Positions 1-9,463 of a DNA stretch of 64,000 bases are shown here, in pieces (position 1 is the stretch's first letter; each line of letters opens with the position of its first letter). The stretch comes from Phascolarctobacterium sp. GTDB taxonomy: Bacteria; Bacillota; Negativicutes; Acidaminococcales; Acidaminococcaceae. The notes under the pieces are model-generated. The model saw only the letters and a list, made by a program, of their open reading frames with translations, was not told where the DNA came from and searched no databases. The position numbers were made by a program, and so were the translations under genes. The DNA lies in NCBI RefSeq assembly GCF_030531065.1, contig NZ_JAUNOQ010000005.1, forward strand, positions 114,577 to 178,576, in the 5' to 3' direction.

Positions 1-3000
1 CTGAAATCATATCCCGCTTCAGTCAATGTTAATTTAGCGCTGTTGGTGTAGCCCAAGCTAAATCCGTTTGCCGCGTCCATATCCAGCTCATAGCTGCCGT
101 AATGCGTACTGAACTTTTCCGTAGTCGCTTCAAAAGTAGTAACACCTTTGCTGTCAACCAGTTTAACGGAACCGTCCGCGCCGATATTCAAATTGCCGAC
201 GTCATTACCATCCTCATCAGTAATCTTATCGCCTAAAACTATTTTGTCTACGTTCAGCGTATCGGTAGTAATGCTGTCGCCGGTAATAGTAGTCGTACCG
301 GTAGTAATCTTGCCGCCGTTAATTGTAGTAAAGCCGTTAGCATCACTTATCTTAACGCCGTCTTGGGAAATGGCGGTGTTGCCTTCGATAGTAGTCACGT
401 AACCGCTTTCTTCGTCGCCGGTGCGAACAATACCCGCAGTATTCGTCTCTATAGCAGTGAGATTGATACCGCCGACCAGAATATTTGCATCGTCATCTTT
501 TGCAAGCGTTACATCGTTGTAAGTAGCGGCATTAACATAACCTACAGCTTCAATGCCTGCGGAAGAAATTGTCATTTCGCCATTTTCAGATGCGCTGTTG
601 ACAGTCAGCACGCCGTTTTCTATGCGCACGTTTTCTCCGGTCAAAGCGCCGAAGCGGGCAGTACCGTCGTTGTTAATTAAAACGGTGTTGACGCTGCTGT
701 CACCGTCTGGTTTATTCAAGCGGAACGCTTCGCTGCTCAAAGAAGCTTTGCCGTTTTCATTTTCCGTAATGAAAGTGCCTGCAATGCTGGCGTTGCCCTC
801 CGCTTTAATGTTACCTGCCAAGGTCATATTGCCCTCGCGGCTGATGGTAGCTACCTTCGTCTGCTCCTCGTCAGTTCCCAAAACGTAGAAGCCGCTCTTA
901 TTGTTAACGCCTACCGCGCCTTCGATTTCCGTGGTGCTGAACTCGCCGGAAGTACGGCGCACAAGGCCGGCGGTTTTTTGCTGCAATTCGTTGATATCCG
1001 TACCGGCTTGCGTTACGTCGCTTTGCATTTGCGTAATATCCACGCCGCCAATTTCCACATTATCGCTGGTACTATTCTTTTGAATGGTCACGTCGTTCAC
1101 GCTATCTGCGGTAATCGCCTTCGCGGTAACGTTGCCGTCCTGCAAAGTCACGCCTGCGATTTGCAAGCCTGCGGCGCTGCCATCCGTTTCTGTAGCCGCT
1201 ACTGCCGCCACAGCCGCGCCGTTGATGCTGGTTACGTTAGCCAAAGTACCTTCGCCCGTCACCATGCCGTTGATATAGCCCAGCTGCTCGTCAGTCAAAG
1301 CGTTAGCGCCTAAATTCAGTTCGCCGTTTTCCAACGAAGTGGTAATAGTAGAACCGTTTTTAATGTAAACGCCCTCGTCCTTAACTACAGTATTAGCGCC
1401 GCTAGTATCGCCGAAAGTTCCCCTGTAGACGCTCATACTGATATTGCCTTCGCTATCGCTCCAAGCAAAATTCTTATCGCCAATCTGATATACGTCAGAT
1501 TTTACTCTTACCTTGCCGTTCGTATCAGTCCAAGCCAAATTTTCGCCGTTAATTTTGTATACGTCGGCATTTACTCTTACTTTATCGCTTACCTGGATAA
1601 CATTTTCGCCGCCAACGGCTAAAGTATCAGAAGTAAGTTTAGAAATGATTTTATTTCCGTCTTTAACATAATATCCGTCGGCTTTAGTTTTAGTGCTAAC
1701 GGTAGAATCTTCGGCGCTGATTACCATGCCGTCGCCGGAAATCGCCGTATTACCTTCGATAGTAGTGGTGTAGCCGCTTGTATCATCGCCGGTGCGAACA
1801 ATGCCTGCGGTATTGGTATTCAAGGTTTCCACACCGCTAAGCAAATCGGTAACATTGCTGTTCATCGTCGTAATATCCACGCCGCCGACAGAAACTTTTT
1901 CTTCGTCGCCCTCTCCGGTTGCGCTAATCTCTACGCCGTTGTAGCTGGCTGCGGTAATACTGCCTGTTACATCCAGCTTACCTTTAGTTGCAATATCGCC
2001 GGTCGCAGTATCGACAGTGAAAGTTTCGCTACCTGTTTCGCCGAGTTTAAAGCCGTCGCTTTCAAGATAAACGTTATCGACGTCCAAACCGCTAACGATT
2101 AATTCGCCGTCTTCGTTAGTTGCAAGCGTAGTACCGCCAATCGTCAAGCCTTCTTCGTCCCATTTATTATCTTCGTCCAGCGTTAAGGAATTAGTGGTTA
2201 TGCTGCCGCCCGCAATCGTCGTCTCATCGTTAGTGGCGCTCTTGAAGGACGCCGTGCCGCCGGTAATAGAAGTAACGTTATTCCTTGCGCTGGTGAAGGT
2301 AGCGCTGCCGCCGTCGATAACGCTCTGATTAGCCGTACTGCCGCCGAAGGTGGCCTTCTGTCCGTCTATTATGGAATAATTACGCGTATTATCAGAAGTA
2401 TCTCCGGTGAACTTCGTGCCCGAAGCGTTCGTAGCCACTATATGCTTAACGCCGTTGCTGTCGGTAAAGGTGTCGGTAATGCCGTTCTTATCAAGACTGG
2501 TCTTGATAGTAGCGTTGCTCTCGCCCAACTTTACTTCATCGGTAATCGCCGTAGCCGTGCTCTTGCTAGTCGCGGTAGCCGTTCCGTTAGTAATGGTGTC
2601 GGTAATAGCGCTGGAAGAAGTAGAGCTTGTTGCCGTGCCGCTACCCTCTTTTGCGGCAGTTATCGTAGTAGCAGTAGCGCTGCTGCTCAAGTTTTTGCTG
2701 GTTACGTTAAGTAATGCGTTCTGATTATCGCTATCCTTAGCTGTAATAGTAATAGCGCCGGTAGAATTGTTAATGCCTACGGAAGATTTGCCGGATTTCA
2801 GCGTAGCGCTGGTCTGGTTCAAGCTTAATTGCGATTTGACTGTTTTACCGTCGGTATCGTAAACAGTATTAGTAATGGCAGTTTTACCAATGCTGCTCAC
2901 TGCAGCATTAACAAATTTACTATTATCTGAATCCCATTGCTGTACGCTGTTGCTGATAGAAGCAGAACTTACGGAAGAACTTGCCTTAGAGCTTTCGTCA

Positions 3001-3734
3001 GTCGTCGCGGTAATCGTCGAACCGCCATTAGCAGTCAGTTTGCCAGAGGCTGTTACTGCACCTGCAGTAGTAGCATTAAATACCGTTGCCCCCTCGCTAT
3101 CTTTTATCGTAATAGCGCCGTTATTGGACGTAAAGCCTTTTGCTGTTACAGCGCCGGTAGCAGCGACATTAAAATTCGTGCCTGCAATCGTAATTACGCC
3201 CTGGTCGTTGACAGTAAAACCTTTTTGTCCGGATTTTAAGCTGGCGCTGGTCTGGTTCAAAGTAATTGTGGAATTGGCATTTTCCCCCACTACCGTACCG
3301 GTAATAGAAGTCCTGTTCAAAGCCAGCTTCGAAGCCATGGTTCCCTCAGCGTCATATACGGTATCAGTAATCGTAGTGCCGTTAATAACGTTGCTCGTAC
3401 CGTTAACAAAGGCATCAGTACTATAGTTTTTCACCGTGTTGCTGATTTGGTTTGCGCTCACAGTAGAAGTAGCCTGATATTTTTCAGCAGTCGTCGCCGT
3501 GATTGCCGACCCGCCATTGGATGTCAGCTTGCTTTGCGAAGTAATAGTGTCAAGCGCAGTTAAATTATTTTTGCTCAACGTCACGCCGTTAATGGTGACG
3601 CTCGTCGCGGCTGTAATAGGTTCACCGTCAATAGTCAAACCTTCTTGCGCCGCCATAACCGGAGCAGCATAAAATGCCGCCATTGTCGTAGCCGCTAAAG
3701 CCGCGGCAAAAAATTTGGAACGCGTTTTCTTCAT
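1..3734 (-). CDS. giant repeat-rich surface adhesin (autotransporter-like), 3' end outside window
   Basis: Reading the minus strand from ATG at 3734, the frame stays open for over 1,240 codons and runs off the left edge, so the C-terminus is not visible. The start follows an AAAGGTG Shine-Dalgarno. Residues 1-29 are a signal peptide: KKTR charges, an Ala-rich core and a VMAA cleavage region. The rest is Thr/Ser/Asn/Gly-rich with almost no Cys, made of short beta-strand-like units. Internal repeats are visible: LNQTSA(S/T)LKSG at about residues 160 and 300; RV(N/K)(A/S)DVY blocks near 720 and 745; AGIVRTGD...TTIEGNTAIS near 645 and 1105. Short heptad-like pieces (TTMNSNVTDLLSGVETL) look coiled-coil. 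This composition fits a type V adhesin passenger, perhaps trimeric, exported across the outer membrane; the anchor domain would settle the type. It has its own poly-G promoter upstream. Confidence 0.8.
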   Translation of the reverse strand, partial: MKKTRSKFFAAALAATTMAAFYAAPVMAAQEGLTIDGEPITAATSVTINGVTLSKNNLTALDTITSQSKLTSNGGSAITATTAEKYQATSTVSANQISNTVKNYSTDAFVNGTSNVINGTTITDTVYDAEGTMASKLALNRTSITGTVVGENANSTITLNQTSASLKSGQKGFTVNDQGVITIAGTNFNVAATGAVTAKGFTSNNGAITIKDSEGATVFNATTAGAVTASGKLTANGGSTITATTDESSKASSSVSSASISNSVQQWDSDNSKFVNAAVSSIGKTAITNTVYDTDGKTVKSQLSLNQTSATLKSGKSSVGINNSTGAITITAKDSDNQNALLNVTSKNLSSSATATTITAAKEGSGTATSSTSSSAITDTITNGTATATSKSTATAITDEVKLGESNATIKTSLDKNGITDTFTDSNGVKHIVATNASGTKFTGDTSDNTRNYSIIDGQKATFGGSTANQSVIDGGSATFTSARNNVTSITGGTASFKSATNDETTIAGGSITTNSLTLDEDNKWDEEGLTIGGTTLATNEDGELIVSGLDVDNVYLESDGFKLGETGSETFTVDTATGDIATKGKLDVTGSITAASYNGVEISATGEGDEEKVSVGGVDITTMNSNVTDLLSGVETLNTNTAGIVRTGDDTSGYTTTIEGNTAISGDGMVISAEDSTVSTKTKADGYYVKDGNKIISKLTSDTLAVGGENVIQVSDKVRVNADVYKINGENLAWTDTNGKVRVKSDVYQIGDKNFAWSDSEGNISMSVYRGTFGDTSGANTVVKDEGVYIKNGSTITTSLENGELNLGANALTDEQLGYINGMVTGEGTLANVTSINGAAVAAVAATETDGSAAGLQIAGVTLQDGNVTAKAITADSVNDVTIQKNSTSDNVEIGGVDITQMQSDVTQAGTDINELQQKTAGLVRRTSGEFSTTEIEGAVGVNNKSGFYVLGTDEEQTKVATISREGNMTLAGNIKAEGNASIAGTFITENENGKASLSSEAFRLNKPDGDSSVNTVLINNDGTARFGALTGENVRIENGVLTVNSASENGEMTISSAGIEAVGYVNAATYNDVTLAKDDDANILVGGINLTAIETNTAGIVRTGDEESGYVTTIEGNTAISQDGVKISDANGFTTINGGKITTGTTTITGDSITTDTLNVDKIVLGDKITDEDGNDVGNLNIGADGSVKLVDSKGVTTFEATTEKFSTHYGSYELDMDAANGFSLGYTNSAKLTLTEAGYDF

Positions 3735-4027
3735 ATTGGATATCACCTTTCCTTTGCAAATACAGCGACCGCCGCGCGAAATAATAATACAGTTGGAACT
3801 CTCCGGCTTACTGCCGGGCAAAATACGGCGCGCTGCGCTATCGCTATAAATATTTAAGAGTAAAAGCGGCAACGCCGCCTACTGCTATACTATAATAATA
3901 GCACACAATTCCCCCCCCGACAAGCCTTGAGTTCGTAAAAAGCCTAGTTTTTCGAGCTTGTCTCGTTTTTTGTGGCAGGAGGTGCGCCGACTAAAAAGGA
4001 AGACGGATTCGCTGACTAAAATAACGC
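3735..4027. other. intergenic leader and promoter region of the giant adhesin
   Basis: No gene is seen here. On the minus strand it holds the adhesin promoter (3895-3923), an untranslated leader of about 150 bases down to the start at 3734, and, upstream of the -35, an imperfect inverted repeat at about 3919-3962 (GACAAGC...GCTTGTC with an inner AAAAA/TTTTT). The repeat overlaps the -35 and could be a regulator site or a hairpin; its role is unknown. Confidence 0.5.
3895..3923 (-). promoter_or_regulatory. poly-G promoter of the giant adhesin
   Basis: Minus-strand -35 TTGTCG (3923-3918) and -10 TATTAT (3900-3895) with an extended TGC just before it, 17-base spacer. Eight consecutive G (3918-3911) span the last -35 base and the first seven spacer bases. 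Gain or loss of a G by slippage would change the spacer and so the promoter strength, the mechanism known for phase-variable promoters. Transcription would start near 3888. Confidence 0.65.
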
Positions 4028-4057
4028 AAAAAAGCGCCCGCCCCGAAGGGCGGACGC
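4028..4057 (-). terminator. intrinsic terminator of the gltX-to-kinase operon
   Basis: On the minus strand a 10-bp GC-rich stem (4057-4048 with 4043-4034, one G-T wobble) closes a TTCG tetraloop and is followed by six T. It lies about 50 bases after the stop of the uridine-kinase-like gene. Confidence 0.9.
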
Positions 4058-4109
4058 AACGACCGCAGGTAAATATATTATTTTAGCGGCGGTTTGTACC
4101 GCGCGCTTA

Positions 4110-5774
4110 TTACAGCGCGTCTTTAAAAATACTGCCGCCGACAAACTCGCGCAGTATCGAATTATTGGGGATAGCAGTATCGTCGATCTGCTTTACGTAA
4201 TACAGCATATTCAGCAGGCGGCGCGCCGTCAGGTAAGCCCTGCCAGCTTGGGGCTGCACCGCTTCCAGCAAGGGCACGGCGTATTTTTTCAATACGGCCA
4301 GCTCGTAAATCAGCGTCGTATTAAAAATCACGTCCGCGCTGCACTGGAACGGAAAAATATATTTTTCCTCGCCCTCGCGCACGTCCTTCCACAGGGCCAG
4401 GGTAGCCTCCGCATCGTGAGAACGGAACTGGCTGTCGCGCACGATGCGCCGCAGCAGGCGCACATCCGTCGTATGGATGCGGTTATAGGCGTCGAAGGAC
4501 ATGGGCGTCAACGCGCTGACATAGAGCTTCATTTTATTGGCCGCAGGAATGGAAGCCGTCAGTTTTTCGTTCAACCCGTGGATACCTTCCACCACCAGCA
4601 CCGAATTATCCGTCATTTGCAGCTCGCTGCCGCGGTACTCGCGGCAGCCCGTGCGAAAATTATACTTAGGCAGCTTAATTTTTTCGCCCGCCAGCAGCTT
4701 CTGCAAATGCTCGTTGAACAGCTCTAAATCGATGGCCTCCAGACATTCGAAATCATAGCTGCCGTCGGCCTTGCGCGGCGTGTCCACCCTGTTCAGGTAA
4801 TAGTCGTCCATGGATATCGGCATGGGCCGCAAACCGTTGACAGCCATCTGAATGCTGAGCCGCTGCGCCGTTGACGTTTTGCCGGACGAGGACGGACCCG
4901 CAATCAAAATAAGCTTCAGCTCATTTTTTCTGGCGGCAATCATATCGGCTATGCCCGCCAGCTTCTTTTCATGCAGCGCTTCGGCCACCTGGATAACCCT
5001 GTCGGCGTAACCCATACCAATATAATTGTTCAGCTTACCGATGGTATTGCATTGCAGCATAGCGGACCATTCTTCCGCCTCCTGATAAGCGGCGTTAAGC
5101 CGCGGCTGGTCCACAAAGGGCGGCAAATGCGTCCAGTCCCCCGTATCAGGGTAATTGATAATAACGCCGTCGTCGTAAGGCAAGAGTTCAAAGTTCGGCA
5201 CATAACCGGCATGCGGGCACATCGCGCCGAAGAAGTAACCCGGCATATCCTGCAAATAATATACCGTCAGCGTAGCGTCGTCCGGCAATTCTTCGAGCAA
5301 CGCGTCGCTGTCCGGCGTGCGCAAACGGCTCGTCTTCCCTATAGCGTCGCTTTTAGCAAAGCGTTTCAGCGTAATCGGCTCTTTAGCCGCCGCCATTTGC
5401 TTCATATAAGCTTCAATGGCTTTGATATTTTCCGGGGTAAGCTTGATGCTGCTTTTATCCAGGCAGTACAGCGCGCTGCCCAAGGTATTGCGAACCTCCA
5501 AATCCACGTCGGGATAAAGCTTGTAGCACGCCGCCAGCAGCATAAAGAGCAATGTGCGCGTATAAGTGCGCATGCCCTCCGCCGTGTTGACCTCGATAAA
5601 ATCCACCGTGCCGTCCGTATACAGTGGCTTTTGCAAGTCCACCGCTTCGCCGTTGAACACGCCTTCTACGATGGGCGATTTAAACTTATCCTGCATGGAT
5701 AAAGCCAAAGACAAAAGGCAGCTGCCCTCCTCCACCTGCCGCAGCTGCCCGTCAGGCAGCTTCCAAGCTAACAT
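4110..5774 (-). CDS. uridine kinase-like nucleoside kinase with TGS-like N-terminus
   Basis: A protein of about 554 residues. The first 60 residues (KLPDGQLRQVEEG...) resemble the TGS/threonyl-tRNA synthetase N-terminal fold, followed by a middle region related to the threonyl-tRNA synthetase second additional domain, and a C-terminal P-loop kinase domain with GPSSSGKTS near residue 285. This is the architecture of the Firmicute nucleoside kinase family related to Udk; the exact substrate is not established. The open frame continues upstream to 5804 into the previous gene, but ATG 5774 fits the family start (MLAWKLPDG) and has GGAG upstream. It begins two bases after the aminotransferase stop, so it is probably translationally coupled. 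Last gene before the terminator at 4028. Confidence 0.85.
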   Translation of the reverse strand: MLAWKLPDGQLRQVEEGSCLLSLALSMQDKFKSPIVEGVFNGEAVDLQKPLYTDGTVDFIEVNTAEGMRTYTRTLLFMLLAACYKLYPDVDLEVRNTLGSALYCLDKSSIKLTPENIKAIEAYMKQMAAAKEPITLKRFAKSDAIGKTSRLRTPDSDALLEELPDDATLTVYYLQDMPGYFFGAMCPHAGYVPNFELLPYDDGVIINYPDTGDWTHLPPFVDQPRLNAAYQEAEEWSAMLQCNTIGKLNNYIGMGYADRVIQVAEALHEKKLAGIADMIAARKNELKLILIAGPSSSGKTSTAQRLSIQMAVNGLRPMPISMDDYYLNRVDTPRKADGSYDFECLEAIDLELFNEHLQKLLAGEKIKLPKYNFRTGCREYRGSELQMTDNSVLVVEGIHGLNEKLTASIPAANKMKLYVSALTPMSFDAYNRIHTTDVRLLRRIVRDSQFRSHDAEATLALWKDVREGEEKYIFPFQCSADVIFNTTLIYELAVLKKYAVPLLEAVQPQAGRAYLTARRLLNMLYYVKQIDDTAIPNNSILREFVGGSIFKDAL

Positions 5775-5775
5775 T

Positions 5776-7020
5776 TTACCGCTCCACGGCTTGCATAGCC
5801 GCATTTACCTTGGCAGCCATACCGGCAATCTTTTTCAAAGGCACTGCGCACACAGCGATACGCACGCCGGCAGCCAAAGGCACGGCAAAAATATTATCCT
5901 CATGCAGCTTTTCGCAGATAGCGTCCGGGTTCTTAGCAGGAATGGACAGGAAGAAGCCGGCTACATAGGGCAGCATGGGCAGGCCGCATTCCTTAGCTTC
6001 TTTAGTAAAGAGGTCGGCGCGGGCCTTAATCATCTGATAGTAGTAATCGCGTTCCTTGCACACAGCCTCCAACAGCTGCGGGTCGCTGTAAATAGCGGCC
6101 AGAGTACGCATAGCGGGGCGGTTGATATTGGACCAGGTAGCGCGGCTGGTATATTGGTTGATAGCGGCAAACTCTTCGATAACGTCCTTATCGGAAGAAA
6201 TGCCAATCATCGCGCCGGTGCGCTGGCCGTACATGGTAAAGCCCTTGGACATACTGTAGCCGACGATAGCCAGAATATTGGCCGGCAGGTTGGACAGCTT
6301 CTTAAAGATTTTGCGCACTTCTTCTTTTTCACCGGCATAATCGATATAAGCGACGTCTAGGAAGAAGACGATGTTTTTGCCCGGTACGGCAGCCTCCTTG
6401 AGTACGTTCAGCACGCCGTCCATATCCTCCTCGGACAGGCTGTAGCCAGTCGGGTTGTGCGCGGGCGTATTCAGCAAGTACAGCAGGTTATCCTGCTGTG
6501 CCAGCAGCTCGTCAACCTTAGCTTTTAATGCAGGCAGATTGAATTTATTATTTTCGTCCAGCATTTTATAGGTGGTGAATTTGCGGCCCATATCGTCGCA
6601 CAGTACCTTGTAAGCGCCCCAGTACCAATCGGAGCACAGAGCGGTTTCGCCCTCGTCCAGATAGTTCCAGATGGCATGGTGAATAGCGCCGGTGCCGCCT
6701 GCGGTAGCCACAGCGGCAATATAGCCGTCAGGACGGGATTTGCCGAAGGCCGCGGTCAGTACGCAGTCCAAATATTCCGGCAGGCCGCTGATGGGAGCGT
6801 AGGCAATCAGCTCGTTAGTACTCAGGCTGCGGTAAACCTTTTCTACCGTAGGCAGGCAGACGAGGTTTTCCTCCTCGTCCAGAATAGCGCCGATGGTAGC
6901 GTTGGTAACGGCGTCCTTGCCGTATTTGGCAGCGGCAGCCACAGCGGCGGCGTTAGCGCCAAAAATTTTATCCTGAGCGGATTTTCCCTTTGCATGCTTT
7001 GCAGCAATACTCATAGCCAT
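5776..7020 (-). CDS. class I/II PLP-dependent aminotransferase
   Basis: About 414 residues. The pattern YSMSKGFTMYGQRTGAM contains the Schiff-base lysine in an SxSK context as in the aspartate/aromatic aminotransferase (AspC/TyrB) subfamily, and NTPAHNPTGYS matches the cofactor/substrate-binding HNPTG motif. It would transfer an amino group between an amino acid and a 2-oxo acid using pyridoxal phosphate; aspartate and aromatic acids are likely substrates but not proven. ATG 7020 is chosen over 7038 because AAAGGGG lies just before it. The gene sits between mutS2 (61-base gap) and the kinase gene, apparently in the same operon. Confidence 0.85.
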   Translation of the reverse strand: MAMSIAAKHAKGKSAQDKIFGANAAAVAAAAKYGKDAVTNATIGAILDEEENLVCLPTVEKVYRSLSTNELIAYAPISGLPEYLDCVLTAAFGKSRPDGYIAAVATAGGTGAIHHAIWNYLDEGETALCSDWYWGAYKVLCDDMGRKFTTYKMLDENNKFNLPALKAKVDELLAQQDNLLYLLNTPAHNPTGYSLSEEDMDGVLNVLKEAAVPGKNIVFFLDVAYIDYAGEKEEVRKIFKKLSNLPANILAIVGYSMSKGFTMYGQRTGAMIGISSDKDVIEEFAAINQYTSRATWSNINRPAMRTLAAIYSDPQLLEAVCKERDYYYQMIKARADLFTKEAKECGLPMLPYVAGFFLSIPAKNPDAICEKLHEDNIFAVPLAAGVRIAVCAVPLKKIAGMAAKVNAAMQAVER

Positions 7021-7081
7021 GATTAAAACCCCTTTCATAATAGCCTTATATTAAAATATATAGTAAACTCTATTGGACAAA

Positions 7082-9463
7082 TTACAGGTCGATTACCGTC
7101 GCGCCGCTGCCGCCAGCCTCCAAGGCCGCCGTTTCCAGCTTTTTCACAAAGCGGTTAGTGTTTAAATAAGCCGTCAGACCAGCGCGCAATGCGCCGGTAC
7201 CCTTGCCGTGAATCAAGCGCAGCTGCCCGATACCGGCGATTAAAGCGTCGTCGATGGCCTTATCCACTACGGGAATTGCCTCGTCCAGCGTCATGCCGCG
7301 CAAGTCGATTTCCTGCCGTGCGCTGCCGGACTTCGCCACAAACATCTGATGCGCGTAATTGGCTGCGGCGTTTTTACTAAAGCCCTTGCGCTTCTTGGGC
7401 GCGGCGTCCGTGCTAACGGGCTGCGCTTTCGTCAGCAGGCATTTGGCGGCAGGCACGTTCATTTTCAAAATGCCCACCTGCACCGTTACCTCGCTGCCCT
7501 TAACATCGGTAATCACGCCGTTCTTGCCTAAGGAAATCACAAAGACATTCAACCCCTTCTTCGCCGTTTTAGCGCTTAAAGGCGCGCCCTCCGGCAGCGG
7601 AGCGTCCTCGCTCATTGTCTTGTTCAGCTTTTTGCGCGCTTCCTCCGCCGCCTGCTCCAGCCGCTTAGTGTCGAAGTCCGCCTTCATCGAACGCAGCTCC
7701 TTGAGCACCGCTTCGGATTCCCGGCGGCTGCGGCGGTAAATTTCGTCCGCCTGCTCCCGCGCTTTACGCAGCATTTCGTTCTTGCGCCGTTCAAATTCCG
7801 CCTTGGAATAAGCCAGCGCGTTGCGCAGCTGCTCGCTTTCGCGGCGCAGCTCCTCGATTTCCTTGCTACCGCTTTCGTAACGGCGGCGTTCGCTGTCCAG
7901 CTCCTGCAGCACGTTTTCCATATGCACATGCTCCTGATTCAGCAGCAAACCGGCACGCTCGATAATTCCTTCGCTCAAGCCCAAACGACGGCTGATATTG
8001 AAAGCGTTGCTACTACCCGGCACACCCATCAGCAGGCGGTACGTCGGCCGCAGCGATACGGGGTCAAACTCCACGCTGGCGTTTTCCATGCCCTCGTGGC
8101 CGTAAGCGAAGGTTTTCAGCTCGCTGTAATGTGTCGTCACCATAGTCAGCACCTTTTGCTCGTGCAAATACTCCAGCATGGACATAGCCAGCGCCGCGCC
8201 CTCGTTGGGGTCCGTACCGGCACAGATTTCGTCCACCAGCACCAGGTCGCCGCTACGCACCTCGTTTAAAATGCTGATAAGATTAGTCATATGAGCCGAA
8301 AAGGTACTCAAACTCTGCTCGATGCTCTGCTCGTCGCCAATGTCGGCATAAACGGCGCGGAACACCGGCAGCTTGGCGCTCAGGGCAGGTATGAACATAC
8401 CGGTCTGCGCCATTAAGGCGAAAACGCCCACGGCCTTCAGCGCCACTGTTTTACCGCCCGTATTGGGGCCGGTAATCAAAAGCATAGTAAAGCGCTCGCC
8501 CAGCTCCACGTCCAGCGGCACTACCGTATCCTTGTTCAGCAAGGGATGACGTCCCTGCTGAATAGCAACGCCGCCGCCCAGCACCATCATGGGACGCACG
8601 GCGTGCTGCTCCTGCGCCAGCAAAGCCTTGGCGCAGATTACGTCCAGCTTAGTGAAAATTTCCAGCGTCGCCAGCAAGGCGTCAGCTTCCGCGCCTACGT
8701 TCTGCGTCAGCTGGCGCAGAATACGCTCCACCTCTTCCCGCTCTTCGGCAATATAACGCTTGATATCGTTATTCAGGTTGACAACGGCCAGCGGCTCGAT
8801 AAACAGCGTCGCGCCCGTGCCCGACTGGTCGTGAACGATGCCGGGAAAGTTCATCTTGTATTCCTGCTTAATGGGAATAACATAGCGGTCGCCGCGCATC
8901 GTCACCAGATTATCCTGAAAATATTTCTGATTATTGGGGTCGTGCAGAATGCTGTCCAGCTTATCCTTGACTCTGTTTTTGGCGATCTGGATAGCCGTGC
9001 GTAGGCCGTTGAGCTTGGGCGAAGCGCTGTCCTTGATTTCGCCGTGCTCGTCAATAGCGCTCTCGATCTGCTTTTCCAGACGCCCGAACTGCTGCATCTC
9101 GCCGCTGTATTCGGCCAGGACCGGCGCAGTTTCGGCATTTGCGCTCAAAAAATCCTTCATAGCGCGCAAAGCCTGCGCCGTAGTCAGCACATGCAGCAGC
9201 TCCTCCGGCTCCAGCACGCTGCCCAGCTCCGCCCGCTTCACGTCCGCCGTAATATTATAGGCTCCGCCGAAAGGAAAGCGCTTCCCCTCGTCCAACAGCC
9301 GCAGAGTCTCCGCCGTTTCCTCCTGCAAGCGCTTAACTCTGCCGAAATCGCTTTCGATCTGCAGCGCCGTTACCGCCTGCTTGCCCAAAAAGGTGGCGGC
9401 CTTAGCGGCCAGCATATTTTTTACTTTATCAAATTCTAAGGTTTTTATCGCAAAGCGCGCCAT
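7082..9463 (-). CDS. mutS2: endonuclease MutS2
   Basis: 793 residues, the usual MutS2 length. An N-terminal MutS core and lever region is followed by a Walker A at ITGPNTGGKT (about residue 330) and a Walker B region LVLVDEICAGTDPNEG; a coiled coil rich in Glu/Arg covers about 510-610. The C-terminal Smr nuclease domain has DLRGMTLDEA and HGKGTGALR. MutS2 acts on branched DNA and, in Bacillus, on collided ribosomes; it is not the mismatch-repair MutS. The ATG directly follows the TAG of the U32 gene, with AGAGGTG lying in that gene's last codons, so coupling is likely. Confidence 0.95.
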   Translation of the reverse strand: MARFAIKTLEFDKVKNMLAAKAATFLGKQAVTALQIESDFGRVKRLQEETAETLRLLDEGKRFPFGGAYNITADVKRAELGSVLEPEELLHVLTTAQALRAMKDFLSANAETAPVLAEYSGEMQQFGRLEKQIESAIDEHGEIKDSASPKLNGLRTAIQIAKNRVKDKLDSILHDPNNQKYFQDNLVTMRGDRYVIPIKQEYKMNFPGIVHDQSGTGATLFIEPLAVVNLNNDIKRYIAEEREEVERILRQLTQNVGAEADALLATLEIFTKLDVICAKALLAQEQHAVRPMMVLGGGVAIQQGRHPLLNKDTVVPLDVELGERFTMLLITGPNTGGKTVALKAVGVFALMAQTGMFIPALSAKLPVFRAVYADIGDEQSIEQSLSTFSAHMTNLISILNEVRSGDLVLVDEICAGTDPNEGAALAMSMLEYLHEQKVLTMVTTHYSELKTFAYGHEGMENASVEFDPVSLRPTYRLLMGVPGSSNAFNISRRLGLSEGIIERAGLLLNQEHVHMENVLQELDSERRRYESGSKEIEELRRESEQLRNALAYSKAEFERRKNEMLRKAREQADEIYRRSRRESEAVLKELRSMKADFDTKRLEQAAEEARKKLNKTMSEDAPLPEGAPLSAKTAKKGLNVFVISLGKNGVITDVKGSEVTVQVGILKMNVPAAKCLLTKAQPVSTDAAPKKRKGFSKNAAANYAHQMFVAKSGSARQEIDLRGMTLDEAIPVVDKAIDDALIAGIGQLRLIHGKGTGALRAGLTAYLNTNRFVKKLETAALEAGGSGATVIDL

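Noticed and set aside
148..3426. Several plus-strand open frames of 60-180 codons (for example 2875-3426)
   Set aside because: They lie opposite the giant adhesin, have low-complexity Val/Leu/Pro/Ser composition mirroring its Thr/Asn/Gly repeats, and lack ribosome-binding sites.
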